Numbered from the stretch's first letter, positions 24,239 through 33,621 are shown. The stretch is 64,000 bases of DNA from Pseudomonas sp. KU43P (GCF_033095865.1 NZ_AP019365.1:1895501-1959500); one strand, 5' to 3'. A program made the numbers and translations. The notes: generated by a model from the letters alone, not told the origin.

Positions 24239-25564
24239 ATGACTTCCATCGATACCGCTCGCCCGCCCCGGTTCAGCCGCGGCGACCATCGGACCCTGGG
24301 CCTGGCGGCGCTGGGTGGCGCGCTGGAAATCTACGATTTCATCATTTTCGTGTTCTTTGCCCTGACCCTCAGCCAGCTGTTCTTCCCGCCGGAAATGCCC
24401 GAGTGGCTGCGCTTGCTGCAGAGCTTCGGCATCTTCGTCACCGGCTACCTGGCCCGGCCGCTGGGGGGCATTCTCATGGCCCACTTCGCTGACCACCTCG
24501 GGCGCAAGCGGGTGTTCAGCCTGAGCATCCTGATGATGGCCCTGCCTTGCCTGCTGATCGGGGTGATGCCGACCTATGCCGACATTGGTTATGCCGCGCC
24601 CTTGATCCTGCTGGCCCTGCGCATCCTGCAGGGCGCCGCGGTGGGCGGCGAGGTGCCGAGCGCCTGGACCTTCGTCGCCGAGCATGCCCCTGTCGGGCGG
24701 CGCGGTTATGCCCTGGGCTTCCTGCAGGCTGGGTTGACCTTCGGCTACCTGCTCGGCGCGCTGACCGCGACGCTGCTGGCGCAGTTGTTCACCCCGCAGG
24801 AAATTCTCGATTACGCCTGGCGTTATCCGTTCCTGCTCGGTGGGGTGTTCGGCGTGATCGGCGTATGGCTGCGCCGCTGGCTCAGTGAAACGCCGGTGTT
24901 TCTGGCCATGCGCGAGCGCCAGCAGCCGCCGGTGAAATTCCCCCTGCGGCAGGTGCTTGGCGAGCATCGCCGGGTGTTGATCCCGGCAGCGCTGCTGACC
25001 TGCGTGCTGACCTCGGCGGTGGTGGTGCTGGTGGTCATTACCCCGACGGTGATGCAGCAACGCTTCGGCATGACGCCAGGGCACACCTTCGCCCTGAGTA
25101 GCGTTGGCATCGTCTTCCTCAATATCGGTTGCGTGCTGGCCGGGCTGCTGGTCGATCGCCTGGGCGCCTGGCGTGCGCTGATGATCTACAGCCTGTTGCT
25201 GCCGCTGGGCATCGGTGCGCTGTATGCGAGCTTGGTCGGGCAGTGGGGCGTGACCTGGCTGGCCTATGCGCTGGCGGGGTTGTCGTGTGGTGTGGTGGGG
25301 GTGGTGCCGTCGGTGATGGTCGGGTTGTTTCCGGCACAGATCCGCGTGTCGGGGATTTCCTTCACGTACAACGTCGCCTATGCTCTCTGGGCGAGCACCA
25401 CGCCTTTGGCTTTGATTGCGCTGATGCCGTGGAGCCCATGGGTGTGTGTCGGTTTTTGTCTGATCATGGGTACGGTCGGGTTGCTCACCGCGCTGTATTT
25501 CGGGCGTCGGGAGCCGCTGGTGTTCGCGGCCGAGCCGATGCCAATCATGTGTGCTGACAAATGA
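24239..25564 (+). CDS. MFS transporter, metabolite:H+ symporter (MHS) family
   Basis: A 441-residue inner-membrane protein with about twelve hydrophobic segments. MHS-type landmarks include ALEIYDFIIF in the first helix and GYLARPLGGILMAHFADHLG with the RKR loop motif between helices 2 and 3. Relatives carry organic acids, proline/betaine or similar small metabolites with protons; the substrate here is not predictable. The ATG at 24239 is used because it immediately precedes a polar N-terminus and the first helix; an upstream in-frame codon would add ten residues. Confidence 0.85.
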   Translation: MTSIDTARPPRFSRGDHRTLGLAALGGALEIYDFIIFVFFALTLSQLFFPPEMPEWLRLLQSFGIFVTGYLARPLGGILMAHFADHLGRKRVFSLSILMMALPCLLIGVMPTYADIGYAAPLILLALRILQGAAVGGEVPSAWTFVAEHAPVGRRGYALGFLQAGLTFGYLLGALTATLLAQLFTPQEILDYAWRYPFLLGGVFGVIGVWLRRWLSETPVFLAMRERQQPPVKFPLRQVLGEHRRVLIPAALLTCVLTSAVVVLVVITPTVMQQRFGMTPGHTFALSSVGIVFLNIGCVLAGLLVDRLGAWRALMIYSLLLPLGIGALYASLVGQWGVTWLAYALAGLSCGVVGVVPSVMVGLFPAQIRVSGISFTYNVAYALWASTTPLALIALMPWSPWVCVGFCLIMGTVGLLTALYFGRREPLVFAAEPMPIMCADK

Positions 25565-25604
25565 GGCAGGGCATGGCTTGGGTTCTGTAGTGGGGCTTAA
25601 ACCG

Positions 25605-25843
25605 AGCGCCGCCCGCGCGGCGCATCGCGGATAAATCCGCTCCTACATTTGTTGCAACGTGCCATGGCCTGTCAGGCCATGGTTGTCCGCTTTTGGCGCC
25701 CGCCGAAATAGCCAGGTGAGCCCAGCATCACCCCAAAAATTGCGTCGAGCCACCAAGGCTGGCAACCATGGCCTATCAGACATCGGTACGTTGCAACAAA
25801 TGTGGGAGCGGATTTATCCGCGATGCGCCGCGCGGGCGGCGCT
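25605..25843. repeat. Long inverted-repeat element (78-bp arms)
   Basis: Arms at 25605-25682 and 25766-25843 are reverse complements with only a few mismatches, around an 83-bp centre. Each arm contains two smaller palindromes (GCGGATAAATCCGC and GCCGCCCGCGCGGC). No reading frame of note is present. The layout is that of a REP doublet or MITE-like element, placed between the MFS gene and the terminator of etfQO. The 366-bp gap 25565-25930 otherwise holds only that terminator. Confidence 0.8.
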
Positions 25844-25874
25844 GGATCTCGAAGGCGCCAAAGACCTCAAAGCG

Positions 25875-25908
25875 AAAAGCCCCCGGTTCTCACAAACCGG
25901 GGGCTTTT
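25875..25908 (-). terminator. Rho-independent terminator of the ETF-QO gene
   Basis: Fourteen-base stem (AAAAGCCCCCGGTT / AACCGGGGGCTTTT) with a six-base loop, followed by T-rich sequence on the minus strand just after the ETF-QO stop. Its symmetry lets it also act on plus-strand transcripts. Confidence 0.85.
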
Positions 25909-25930
25909 CTTTGCCGCAAGGGCAGGGGGC

Positions 25931-27595
25931 TTACATGTTCGGGTAGTTCGGCCCGCCCGCACCTTCAGGGGTGACCCAGGTGATGTTCTGGGCCGGGTCC
26001 TTGATGTCGCAGGTCTTGCAGTGCACGCAGTTCTGCGCGTTGATCTGGAAGCGCTTGTTGCCGTCTTCCTGGGTGACCACTTCGTACACGCCGGCCGGGC
26101 AGTAGCGCTGGGCGGGCTCGTCGTACAGCGGCAGGTTGCTGGCGATCGGCACGTTGGGGTCGGTCAGCTTCAGGTGGCAGGGTTGTTCCTCTTCATGGTT
26201 GGTGCTGGAGAGGAATACCGAGCTGAGCTTGTCGAAGCTGAGCTTGCCGTCCGGTTTCGGGTAGTCGATCTTTTTCGAGTCGGCGGCCAGCTTGAGGCAG
26301 GCGTAGTCCGGCTTGGTGTCGTGCAGGGTGAACGGCAGCTTGCCGCCGAACCAGTTCTGGTCGACGTAGTTGAACGCCGCACCCAGCAGTGGGCCGAACT
26401 TGTGCATGGCCGGGCCGAAGTTACGGCTGGCGAACAGTTCTTCGTGCAGCCAACTGGCCTTGAAGGCGCTGACGTAGCTGTTCAGTTGGTCACCGCCTTC
26501 GCTGCCGGCAATCAGGGCGTCTGCCACTGCTTCGGCGGCGAGCATGCCCGACTTCATAGCGGTGTGGCTGCCTTTGATCTTGGCCACGTTCATGGTGCCC
26601 AGGTCGCAACCGATCAATGCGCCACCATTGAAGACCATTTTCGGCAGCGAGTTGATGCCGCCCTTGGCCAGGGCACGGGCACCATAGCTGATGCGCTTGC
26701 CGCCTTCGAGGTATTGGCTGATCACCGGGTGGTGCTTGAGGCGCTGAAATTCGTCGAACGGCGACAGGTACGGGTTGGCGTAGGACAGATCGACGATCAG
26801 GCCAACCACCACTTGGTTGTTTTCCAGATGGTAGAGGAACGAGCCACCGGTGTTGTCCTTGGCCACCACATCCAGAGGCCAGCCAGCGGTGTGCACCACC
26901 AGGCCTTGCTCATGCTTGGCCGGGTCGATTTCCCAAATTTCCTTGAGGCCAATGCCGTAGTGCTGGACGTCGGATTCGCTGTCGAGGTTGAAGCGCTTGA
27001 TCAGCTGCTTGCCGATATGGCCACGGCAGCCTTCGGCGAACAGGGTGTACTTGGCGCGCAGCTCCATGCCCGGCGTGTAAAGGCCTTCCTTCGGGTTGCC
27101 TTCACGGTCGACGCCCAGGTCACCGGTGACGATGCCGCGAACCACGCCGTTCTCGTCGAACAGCGCTTCCTGGGCAGCGAAGCCCGGGTAGATTTCCACA
27201 CCCAGATTCTCGGCCTGCTGGGCCAGCCAGCGGCACAGGTTGCCCAGGGAGATGATGTAGTTGCCGTGGTTGTGCATGGTCTTGGGCACGAACAGGTCGG
27301 GAACCTTGGTCGAGCTGCCGGCGTCTTTGAGCACGTAGATATCGTCGCGCTTGACTTCGGTGTTCAGCGGCGCGCCGAGCGCTTTCCAGTCAGGGAACAG
27401 TTCGTTCAGGGCGCGTGGTTCGAATACCGCACCGGAGAGGATGTGGGCGCCGACTTCGGAGCCTTTCTCGACCACGCAGACGCTGATCTCGCTACCGGCT
27501 TCGGCGGCCTTCTGCTTCAGGCGGCAGGCGGCGGACAGGCCCGCCGGGCCGGCGCCGACGATGACCACGTCGAATTCCATGTATTCGCGTTCCAC
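25931..27595 (-). CDS. Electron transfer flavoprotein-ubiquinone oxidoreductase
   Basis: A 554-residue membrane-associated flavoprotein that passes electrons from ETF to ubiquinone during fatty acid and amino acid oxidation. The N-terminus has the FAD dinucleotide-binding motif VVIVGAGPAGLSAA. The C-terminus has the 4Fe-4S cluster cysteines in NCVHCKTCDIKDP. The start is taken as GTG at 27595, which has a strong AGGAGAG five bases upstream; this gives the length usual for pseudomonads. It diverges from etfBA, with which it works. Confidence 0.96.
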   Translation of the reverse strand: MEREYMEFDVVIVGAGPAGLSAACRLKQKAAEAGSEISVCVVEKGSEVGAHILSGAVFEPRALNELFPDWKALGAPLNTEVKRDDIYVLKDAGSSTKVPDLFVPKTMHNHGNYIISLGNLCRWLAQQAENLGVEIYPGFAAQEALFDENGVVRGIVTGDLGVDREGNPKEGLYTPGMELRAKYTLFAEGCRGHIGKQLIKRFNLDSESDVQHYGIGLKEIWEIDPAKHEQGLVVHTAGWPLDVVAKDNTGGSFLYHLENNQVVVGLIVDLSYANPYLSPFDEFQRLKHHPVISQYLEGGKRISYGARALAKGGINSLPKMVFNGGALIGCDLGTMNVAKIKGSHTAMKSGMLAAEAVADALIAGSEGGDQLNSYVSAFKASWLHEELFASRNFGPAMHKFGPLLGAAFNYVDQNWFGGKLPFTLHDTKPDYACLKLAADSKKIDYPKPDGKLSFDKLSSVFLSSTNHEEEQPCHLKLTDPNVPIASNLPLYDEPAQRYCPAGVYEVVTQEDGNKRFQINAQNCVHCKTCDIKDPAQNITWVTPEGAGGPNYPNM

Positions 27596-27758
27596 TGGTT
27601 CTCTCCTACTCATCAAGGCTCGTGCTGTTGCTTGGTCTTATTGGGGTGCTTGCGTGCAGCGGCTCATCACGGGAGCGAAACTGTAGCTACGCAAGGGATG
27701 GACTACACCGTTTTGTCTTGGCCGCGCATTATATCTACACCACTCGGCGGGTCCAATA

Positions 27759-27772
27759 CAAACGTTTGTTTG
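27759..27772. promoter_or_regulatory. PsrA-like operator in the etf divergent region
   Basis: The sequence CAAAC-GTTT-GTTTG fits the reported PsrA binding pattern G/CAAAC-N2-4-GTTTG/C. PsrA is a fatty-acid-responsive TetR regulator known in P. aeruginosa to act on the etf genes. The 551-bp gap 27596-28146 holds this site and the divergent promoters; no other gene was recognised in it. Confidence 0.6.
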
Positions 27773-28146
27773 AATTTGCCGCAGGCCAGTAAAATCACAG
27801 GAACGCGGCTGGAGGGTGACCGATTTGCCGTATTGACCGGATTGGGTGTTACGGTCAAGATACGAGCGGTTTTACGTTCGCCGTAGCCTGACCGTCGGGC
27901 GCAGGTGCACCCCTAAAGACCAGGCGTAGCGCAGGGTTTTCGGGCCAGACCCGGTTTTGTAGTGGAGTCTACACGCCACGACAGAAAATGACTCGCGGGT
28001 TTTGCCTGAAGCGTCTGAACAGGACTGATTGGTCATTGTGAAGTTTGCACTTCCCGGTACGTTTTTAGAGGTGCCCTTGTACCCACGCGCATCGCCGGGC
28101 ATGGCCCCAGGCGACTATCTATTCACCGGAGAGTAACGAGGAATCC

Positions 28147-28896
28147 ATGAAGGTTCTTGTAGCTGTCAAACGAGTGGTCGACTACAACGTCAAGGTTCGC
28201 GTCAAGGCGGACAACTCCGGCGTCGACCTTGCAAACGTCAAGATGTCCATGAACCCCTTCTGCGAAATTGCCGTGGAAGAGGCCGTGCGCCTGAAAGAGA
28301 AGGGCGTCGCGACCGAGATCGTCGTCGTCTCCGTCGGCCCGACCACTGCCCAGGAACAGCTGCGTACCGCGCTGGCGCTGGGTGCTGACCGCGCCATCCT
28401 GGTCGAAGCCGCCGATGAACTGAACTCCCTGGCCGTGGCCAAGGCGCTGAAAGCCGTTGTCGACAAGGAGCAGCCACAGCTGGTCATCCTCGGCAAGCAG
28501 GCCATCGACAGTGACAACAACCAGACCGGCCAGATGCTGGCCGCGCTGACCGGCTATGCCCAAGGCACCTTCGCCTCCAAGGTTGAAGTGGCTGGCGACA
28601 AGCTGAATGTCACCCGTGAAATCGATGGCGGCCTGCAGACTGTTTCGCTGAACCTGCCGGCGATCGTCACCACCGACCTGCGCCTGAACGAGCCGCGCTA
28701 CGCGTCGCTGCCGAACATCATGAAGGCCAAGAAGAAGCCGCTGGAGACTGTCACTCCAGACGCGCTGGGCGTATCGCTCGCGTCCACCAACAAGACCCTG
28801 AAAGTCGAAGCGCCGGCTGCTCGCAGCGCCGGTATCAAGGTCAAGTCGGTGGCCGAACTGGTCGAGAAGCTGAAGAACGAAGCGAAGGTAATCTAA
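28147..28896 (+). CDS. etfB: Electron transfer flavoprotein beta subunit
   Basis: A 249-residue cytoplasmic subunit, the usual length. It starts [14 protein letters not shown] and contains the AMP-binding and recognition-loop region ([13 protein letters not shown]) that docks partner dehydrogenases. With EtfA it collects electrons from acyl-CoA and other dehydrogenases. ACGAGGA lies just before the ATG. The stop codon directly abuts the etfA start. Confidence 0.97.
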   Translation: MKVLVAVKRVVDYNVKVRVKADNSGVDLANVKMSMNPFCEIAVEEAVRLKEKGVATEIVVVSVGPTTAQEQLRTALALGADRAILVEAADELNSLAVAKALKAVVDKEQPQLVILGKQAIDSDNNQTGQMLAALTGYAQGTFASKVEVAGDKLNVTREIDGGLQTVSLNLPAIVTTDLRLNEPRYASLPNIMKAKKKPLETVTPDALGVSLASTNKTLKVEAPAARSAGIKVKSVAELVEKLKNEAKVI

Positions 28897-29826
28897 ATGA
28901 CTATCCTGGTTGTCGCTGAATACGAGAACGGTGCCGTTGCCCCGGCTACCCTGAACACTGTCGCCGCCGCCGCCAAGATCGGTGGTGAGATCCACGTGCT
29001 GGTCGCAGGCCAGAACGTCGGTGGCGTCGCCGAGTCCGCTGCCAAGATCGCTGGCGTGGCCAAGGTGCTGGTTGCCGATAACGCAGCCTACGCCCACGCC
29101 CTGCCGGAAAACGTCGCGCCGCTGATCGTCGAGCTGGCCAAGGGTTACAGCCACGTGCTGGCGCCTGCCACCACCAACGGCAAGAACATCCTGCCGCGCG
29201 TTGCTGCGCTGCTGGACGTCGACCAGATCTCCGAGATCATCTCGGTGGAATCGGCCGACACCTTCAAGCGCCCGATCTACGCCGGTAACGCCATTGCCAC
29301 CGTGCAATCGAGCGCTGCGGTCAAGGTCATCACCGTGCGTACCACCGGCTTCGACGCCGTGGCTGCCGAAGGTGGTTCCGCTGCCGTTGAAACCGTTGCT
29401 GCCGCGCACAACGCCGGTATCTCCGCCTTCGTCGGCGAAGAGCTGGCCAAGTCCGACCGCCCAGAGCTGACCGCTGCCAAAATCGTCGTCTCCGGCGGCC
29501 GTGGCATGGGCAACGGTGACAACTTCAAGCACCTGTACAGCCTGGCCGACAAGCTCGGCGCCGCCGTCGGTGCCTCGCGCGCTGCGGTCGACGCAGGCTT
29601 CGTGCCGAACGACATGCAGGTCGGCCAGACCGGCAAGATCGTTGCACCACAGCTGTACATCGCCGTCGGTATCTCCGGCGCGATCCAGCACCTGGCCGGC
29701 ATGAAGGACTCCAAGGTGATCGTCGCGATCAACAAGGACGAAGAAGCGCCGATCTTCCAGGTGGCCGATTACGGCCTGGTCGCTGACCTGTTCGAAGCGG
29801 TCCCAGAGCTGGAAAAGCTGGTCTGA
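28897..29826 (+). CDS. etfA: Electron transfer flavoprotein alpha subunit
   Basis: A 309-residue subunit carrying the FAD of ETF. The C-terminal FAD domain shows [34 protein letters not shown] and the following HLAGM. The start ATG follows the etfB TAA with no gap. A strong terminator lies 22 bp after its stop, so etfBA is a two-gene operon. Confidence 0.97.
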   Translation: MTILVVAEYENGAVAPATLNTVAAAAKIGGEIHVLVAGQNVGGVAESAAKIAGVAKVLVADNAAYAHALPENVAPLIVELAKGYSHVLAPATTNGKNILPRVAALLDVDQISEIISVESADTFKRPIYAGNAIATVQSSAAVKVITVRTTGFDAVAAEGGSAAVETVAAAHNAGISAFVGEELAKSDRPELTAAKIVVSGGRGMGNGDNFKHLYSLADKLGAAVGASRAAVDAGFVPNDMQVGQTGKIVAPQLYIAVGISGAIQHLAGMKDSKVIVAINKDEEAPIFQVADYGLVADLFEAVPELEKLV

Positions 29827-29848
29827 TCCGGCTGCTTCACTTATAAAG

Positions 29849-29886
29849 AAGCCCGGCCCTCGTACTGAGGGCCGGGCTTTTTTTTG
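29849..29886 (+). terminator. Rho-independent terminator of etfBA
   Basis: Thirteen-base GC-rich stem (AAGCCCGGCCCTC / GAGGGCCGGGCTT), five-base loop and a run of eight T. Confidence 0.93.
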
Positions 29887-29904
29887 CCGGGCAAGGAGTG
29901 ATGG

Positions 29905-30726
29905 ATGGCGTTTAGCAAAGCGGGCAGGGGGCTGATGTGCGTGTTGGCGATGTGTTCGCCGCTGGTCATGGCAGCAGGCAAGTGCGAGCGCCTGGTGGCA
30001 ACCGGCAGCCCGGATGCTCCACCGTACTCCTGGCAGGACCCGAAAGACCCGAAGCACCTGATTGGCGCCAATGTCGACCTGCTCCGGCAGGTGGCCGGCG
30101 AGCTTGGCGTGAAAGTGGAAGTACTCAATGCCGGCAGGCGCGACCAGGCGTTGGAAGAGGTGCGCAGCGGGCGCATCGACCTGCTGCTCGATACGCCCAT
30201 GCAAGTGGAGCAGTTGACCGCGCTGGATTACATTCACCCACCCCTGCAGCTTAATGAGTACCTGGTGTGGACGCGCCATGATGCGGCGCTGGCGTTCGAA
30301 GGCCCGGCGGATCTGGCCAAGTACCGCGGCAGCCTGTCGGAGCGCGCTCGCCTGACCCCGGCATTCAGTGCCTTCGCCAAGGCCCAGCTTCAGCTGGAGC
30401 CTGCGCAGAACCTGACCCAGGCCTTCCAGAAACTGGTGCTGGGGCAGGTCGATTACGTGCTGGCCGGGCGCTACTCCGGCATGGCCATGACCCAAAGCCT
30501 GGGCATGAGCAGCCACCTTATTGCCCGCGGCCTGCCGGTGGATCGCCCTGGCTTGTACCTGGCGGTTTCGCACAACTCGGCTTGCAATGATGCCTGGCTG
30601 CGTGGGCAATTGGCGAAAAAGCTGACAGAATTGCCGATCTCCGGTGCGTCCGAAGCCGTGCTGCAACGAAATGTCGAGCGCTGGAAAGTGCAGATGCAAG
30701 TGCAGGCGGACGCCCCCAAACAGTAG
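29905..30726 (+). CDS. Periplasmic solute-binding-like protein (family 3)
   Basis: A 273-residue protein with a signal peptide (cleavage near VMAAG, about residue 24) and the bilobed fold of amino-acid-type binding proteins (RLVATGSPDAPPYSW, GANVDLLRQVAGELG, RSGRIDLLLDTPM). No permease or ATPase gene is near, so it may not serve an ABC importer. AAGGAG six bases before the ATG at 29905 fixes the start. It is followed by a lipoprotein and an OmpA-family gene only 9 bp on, suggesting an envelope-related operon. Ligand unknown. Confidence 0.85.
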   Translation: MAFSKAGRGLMCVLAMCSPLVMAAGKCERLVATGSPDAPPYSWQDPKDPKHLIGANVDLLRQVAGELGVKVEVLNAGRRDQALEEVRSGRIDLLLDTPMQVEQLTALDYIHPPLQLNEYLVWTRHDAALAFEGPADLAKYRGSLSERARLTPAFSAFAKAQLQLEPAQNLTQAFQKLVLGQVDYVLAGRYSGMAMTQSLGMSSHLIARGLPVDRPGLYLAVSHNSACNDAWLRGQLAKKLTELPISGASEAVLQRNVERWKVQMQVQADAPKQ

Positions 30727-30735
30727 GAAGAGTGC

Positions 30736-31089
30736 GTGAGAACCCAATCACTGATCCTTGCCGTGGCTTTGCTCGGCCTGGCTGGCTGCGCCAACGATCC
30801 GGCGCCCAATGAGCAGATGCGTATTTCCGAGCAGGCGCTGGAGCAGGCCAAGGCTGTTGGCGCCACCGACGAGGTCGAGGCGATGAAACTGGCCGAGGGC
30901 AAGTTCGCCCGGGCCAAGACCAATATGCTCACCGAGGACTACCGCGACGCCCGCATGCGTGCCGAGCAGGCCGAGCTGGATGCGCGCCTGGCTGAGGCGC
31001 AGGTGCTGAACCAGAAAAGTGACGAACAGCTCGAGCTGCTGCAGTCGCGGGTCAAGCGCCTGCGCAAGCAGCTGGAGGTGCAGCCATGA
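30736..31089 (+). CDS. Small outer-membrane lipoprotein, DUF4398-like
   Basis: A 117-residue protein starting at GTG. It has a short signal with lipobox LAGC (Cys18), then a mostly helical, charged body rich in Ala, Glu and Arg, ending in a heptad-like LLQSRVKRLRKQLEV segment that suggests a coiled coil. Its TGA overlaps the ATG of the OmpA-family gene, so the pair is coupled. Such DUF4398 lipoproteins are often next to OmpA-family proteins; the function is not known. Confidence 0.85.
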   Translation: MRTQSLILAVALLGLAGCANDPAPNEQMRISEQALEQAKAVGATDEVEAMKLAEGKFARAKTNMLTEDYRDARMRAEQAELDARLAEAQVLNQKSDEQLELLQSRVKRLRKQLEVQP

Positions 31090-31898
31090 TGCGCAGCAAA
31101 CCGATTGCAGCATTGGCGTTGCTGGCGCTGGTGGCGGGCCTGCAGGGCTGTGCCAGCCAGCGCAGCTCGGCGGCGCTGGACGATGCCACGGCGGCCTTCC
31201 AGAAGGTCAAGGATGATTCCGATGTGCTGCGCAGCGCGCCGCGTGACGTGATCCGAGCCGGCGAATCCCTGGCCCGTGCCGAGCGCCTGTCCAGTTACAT
31301 CGGCACTGGCAGCGACGTGCGCCATTATGCCTACCTGAGCCAGCGCTACAGCGAGATTGCCAGCGAACATGCCAAGTTGGCATTGAACCAGGAGCGCCTG
31401 GCCAAGCTCGACCTCGAGCGCCAGCGCCTGCAGCTGGCCCTGCGTGAGGCCAAGCTAACCAGCGTGCAACAGCAGGGCAAATGGGTTGAAACGCAGATTG
31501 CCGCATTGGCCTCGGAGCAGGCCGATCGTGGTCTGGTGATGACCTTGGGCGATGTGCTGTTCGACACCGGCCGCGCCGACCTCAAGAGTTCGGCCAGCCG
31601 CACGGTGCTCAAGCTGGTGCAGTTCCTTCAGCTCAACCCGCGGCGCGTGGTACGCATCGAGGGTTATACCGACAGTACCGGCGCGCCCGAGGACAACCTC
31701 AAGCTGTCGCGTGATCGCGCGCAGGCGGTGGCCGATATGCTGGTCGACCTGGGCATCGACGATAAACGCCTGCAGGTCGAGGGCTATGGCGACCAGTATC
31801 CGGTCGAGGCCAATGCTTCGGAGCGGGGTAGGGCGCAGAACCGTCGGGTGGAGATCGTCTTCTCCGACGAGAAGGGCAAGTTGGCGCCGGCGCGCTGA
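31086..31898 (+). CDS. OmpA-family peptidoglycan-associated lipoprotein
   Basis: A 270-residue protein with a lipobox LQGC (about Cys22), a helical linker (about 30-150) and a C-terminal OmpA domain (about 155-262). The peptidoglycan-binding signatures are TLGDVLFDTGRADL, RIEGYTDSTGA and GRAQNRRVEIVF. It should tether the outer membrane to the wall. An ATG three bases further is an alternative start. Confidence 0.9.
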   Translation: MMRSKPIAALALLALVAGLQGCASQRSSAALDDATAAFQKVKDDSDVLRSAPRDVIRAGESLARAERLSSYIGTGSDVRHYAYLSQRYSEIASEHAKLALNQERLAKLDLERQRLQLALREAKLTSVQQQGKWVETQIAALASEQADRGLVMTLGDVLFDTGRADLKSSASRTVLKLVQFLQLNPRRVVRIEGYTDSTGAPEDNLKLSRDRAQAVADMLVDLGIDDKRLQVEGYGDQYPVEANASERGRAQNRRVEIVFSDEKGKLAPAR

Positions 31899-31904
31899 CT
31901 TCAG

Positions 31905-31941
31905 GGCCTCATCGCCGGCAAGCCGGCTCTCACAGGTGCGG
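31905..31941. repeat. Single REP element
   Basis: CATCGCCGGCAAGCCGGCTC followed by TCACAGG, a lone copy of the REP family found in pairs elsewhere in the window, just after the OmpA-family gene. Confidence 0.8.
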
Positions 31942-32008
31942 CGCGGCCCTTGAACGTTGGGTTGTGCCTGCGAGAGTCGGCTTGGCGGCTACAGGGTTTG
32001 CAGTGCCA

Positions 32009-32065
32009 TGCAACTGTAATGTCGACTATTCTGCAATCTGTCCCAGTACACTTTGCAACTGTTAC
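32009..32065. promoter_or_regulatory. Three phased direct repeats upstream of the MocR regulator
   Basis: TGCAACTGTAAT (32009), TGCAATCTG (32032) and TGCAACTGTTAC (32054) are spaced 23 and 22 bp apart, about two helical turns, and end 50 bp before the regulator start. MocR/PdxR-type regulators often bind direct repeats near their own gene, so this may be an autoregulatory site. Confidence 0.55.
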
Positions 32066-32114
32066 GGTATTCTCTACCGCCAGTGAGTCGCACAAAAACA
32101 ACGAGCCGCCCGCC

Positions 32115-33557
32115 ATGACCAACCTGCTGCTGTACCAGCGTATCGCCCAGCAACTGGCCGACGACATCCGCCGTGGTGTCTATCAGCCAGGCGAGCGGGT
32201 GCCGTCCGTGCGCAAGATGAGTGCCCAGCTCAATGTCAGCCATGCCACGGTGCTGCAGGCCTATGCGAACCTCGAAGACCAGGGGCTGATCCGCGCCCGG
32301 CCGCAATCGGGCTATTACGTGCACCAGACCCCGGCGCTGACCGCGCAGACCCCGGATATCGCCCGGGTCGAGCGCCCAGGCCTGGTCACCCGCGCCAGCA
32401 TCATCCAGCAGGTGCTGACCGAAGCGCGCCGTGATGGTGTGTTCCCGTTCGGTGCTGCCGTGCCCCATGTCGACTACCTGCCGGTGCGCGCCTTGCACCA
32501 GCAGATTGCCAAGGTCACCCGCTTCCATAGCCCTCGCGCTTTCAGCTACATGTTCAGCCCCGGTTTTGAGCCACTGCGGCGGCAGATCGCGATTCGCATG
32601 CGCGATGCCGGTGTGCTTGTGGACCCGCGCGAGGTCATCGTCACCCATGGTTGTGTCGATGCATTACAGATGTCGTTGCGGGTGCTGACCCGGCCGGGTG
32701 ACCTGATCGCTGCCGAGTCTCCCACCTACTATGGTTTGCTGCAGCTGGCGGATCTGCTGGGGCTCAAGGTCATTGAGATTCCAAGCGACCCTTCCACAGG
32801 TATCAGCCTCGAAGCCTTGCAGTTGGCGGCCAACCAGTGGTCGATCAAGGCGCTGGTGCTGACCACGCGCCTGAGCAACCCGCTGGGTGGCACTGTGCCC
32901 GAGGAGCGGCAGAAGCAACTGTTGCGCCTGGCCTCGGACTTCGACATCCAGATCGTCGAAGACGACATCTATGGCGAACTGATGTTCGAGCAGGGCAAGA
33001 CCAAGGCGCTCAAGGCGTTCGACCGGCTTGACCGGGTGATCTACTGCTCGAGTTTCTCCAAGACCCTGTCGCCTGGTGTACGGGTCGGCTGGATGGTGGC
33101 GGGGCGCTACCAGGACGAGATTCAGCGGTTGCAGACCTTCACCACCCATTCGGCATGCAGCGTGACGCAGATGGGGGTGGCGGCCTACTTGGAGAACGGC
33201 GGTTACGACCGCCACCTGCGCTATATTCGCCAGGAGTACCGCAAGAATCTCAGCGCCTATCAGCTGGCGGTGCAGCAGCACTTTCCCGAAGGCACACAGA
33301 TGACCCGGCCCACTGGTGGCTTCATCCTCTGGGTGAGCCTGCCGGGGCGGGTCAATACCCAGGAGCTGCATGTGCGTGCGCTGGAGCAGGGGATCAGCAT
33401 TGCGCCGGGGCTGATCTTCAGCAATACCGAGCAGTTCAATCACTGCATACGGCTCAACTGCGGGATTCCGTGGAACAAGGAAGCCGAGCGGGCGGTGATC
33501 ACCTTGGGCTTGCTGGCCCAGCAGTTATGCAGAGAGTCTGTAACCGCACTTTTGTAA
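32115..33557 (+). CDS. MocR-family regulator (GntR HTH plus aminotransferase domain)
   Basis: A 480-residue fusion protein. The GntR winged helix occupies about residues 5-75 (QQLADDIRRGVYQPGERVPSVR in part: YQPGERVPSVRKMSAQLNVS). A class I/II aminotransferase-like domain covers about 95-475 with the PLP lysine in YCSSFSKTLSPGVRVGW. Such proteins sense PLP or an amino-acid-like ligand. The ATG at 32115 is chosen because the GntR domain begins right after it. No divergent target gene is present; the direct repeats upstream suggest self-control. Confidence 0.92.
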   Translation: MTNLLLYQRIAQQLADDIRRGVYQPGERVPSVRKMSAQLNVSHATVLQAYANLEDQGLIRARPQSGYYVHQTPALTAQTPDIARVERPGLVTRASIIQQVLTEARRDGVFPFGAAVPHVDYLPVRALHQQIAKVTRFHSPRAFSYMFSPGFEPLRRQIAIRMRDAGVLVDPREVIVTHGCVDALQMSLRVLTRPGDLIAAESPTYYGLLQLADLLGLKVIEIPSDPSTGISLEALQLAANQWSIKALVLTTRLSNPLGGTVPEERQKQLLRLASDFDIQIVEDDIYGELMFEQGKTKALKAFDRLDRVIYCSSFSKTLSPGVRVGWMVAGRYQDEIQRLQTFTTHSACSVTQMGVAAYLENGGYDRHLRYIRQEYRKNLSAYQLAVQQHFPEGTQMTRPTGGFILWVSLPGRVNTQELHVRALEQGISIAPGLIFSNTEQFNHCIRLNCGIPWNKEAERAVITLGLLAQQLCRESVTALL

Positions 33558-33621
33558 GGCTTGCCAGGGGCGGGAGGAACGTAGAGCATACGCACTTTTC
33601 CAGCCTGCCCGCCGATGTCCC

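Noticed and set aside
25565..25930. Short frames within the 78-bp inverted-repeat element
   Set aside because: They are small, lack ribosome sites and arise from palindromic GC-rich sequence.
28123..30747. Long minus-strand frame opposite etfB, etfA and the binding-protein gene
   Set aside because: Antisense to well-supported genes and crosses the etfA terminator; composition is that of a shadow frame.
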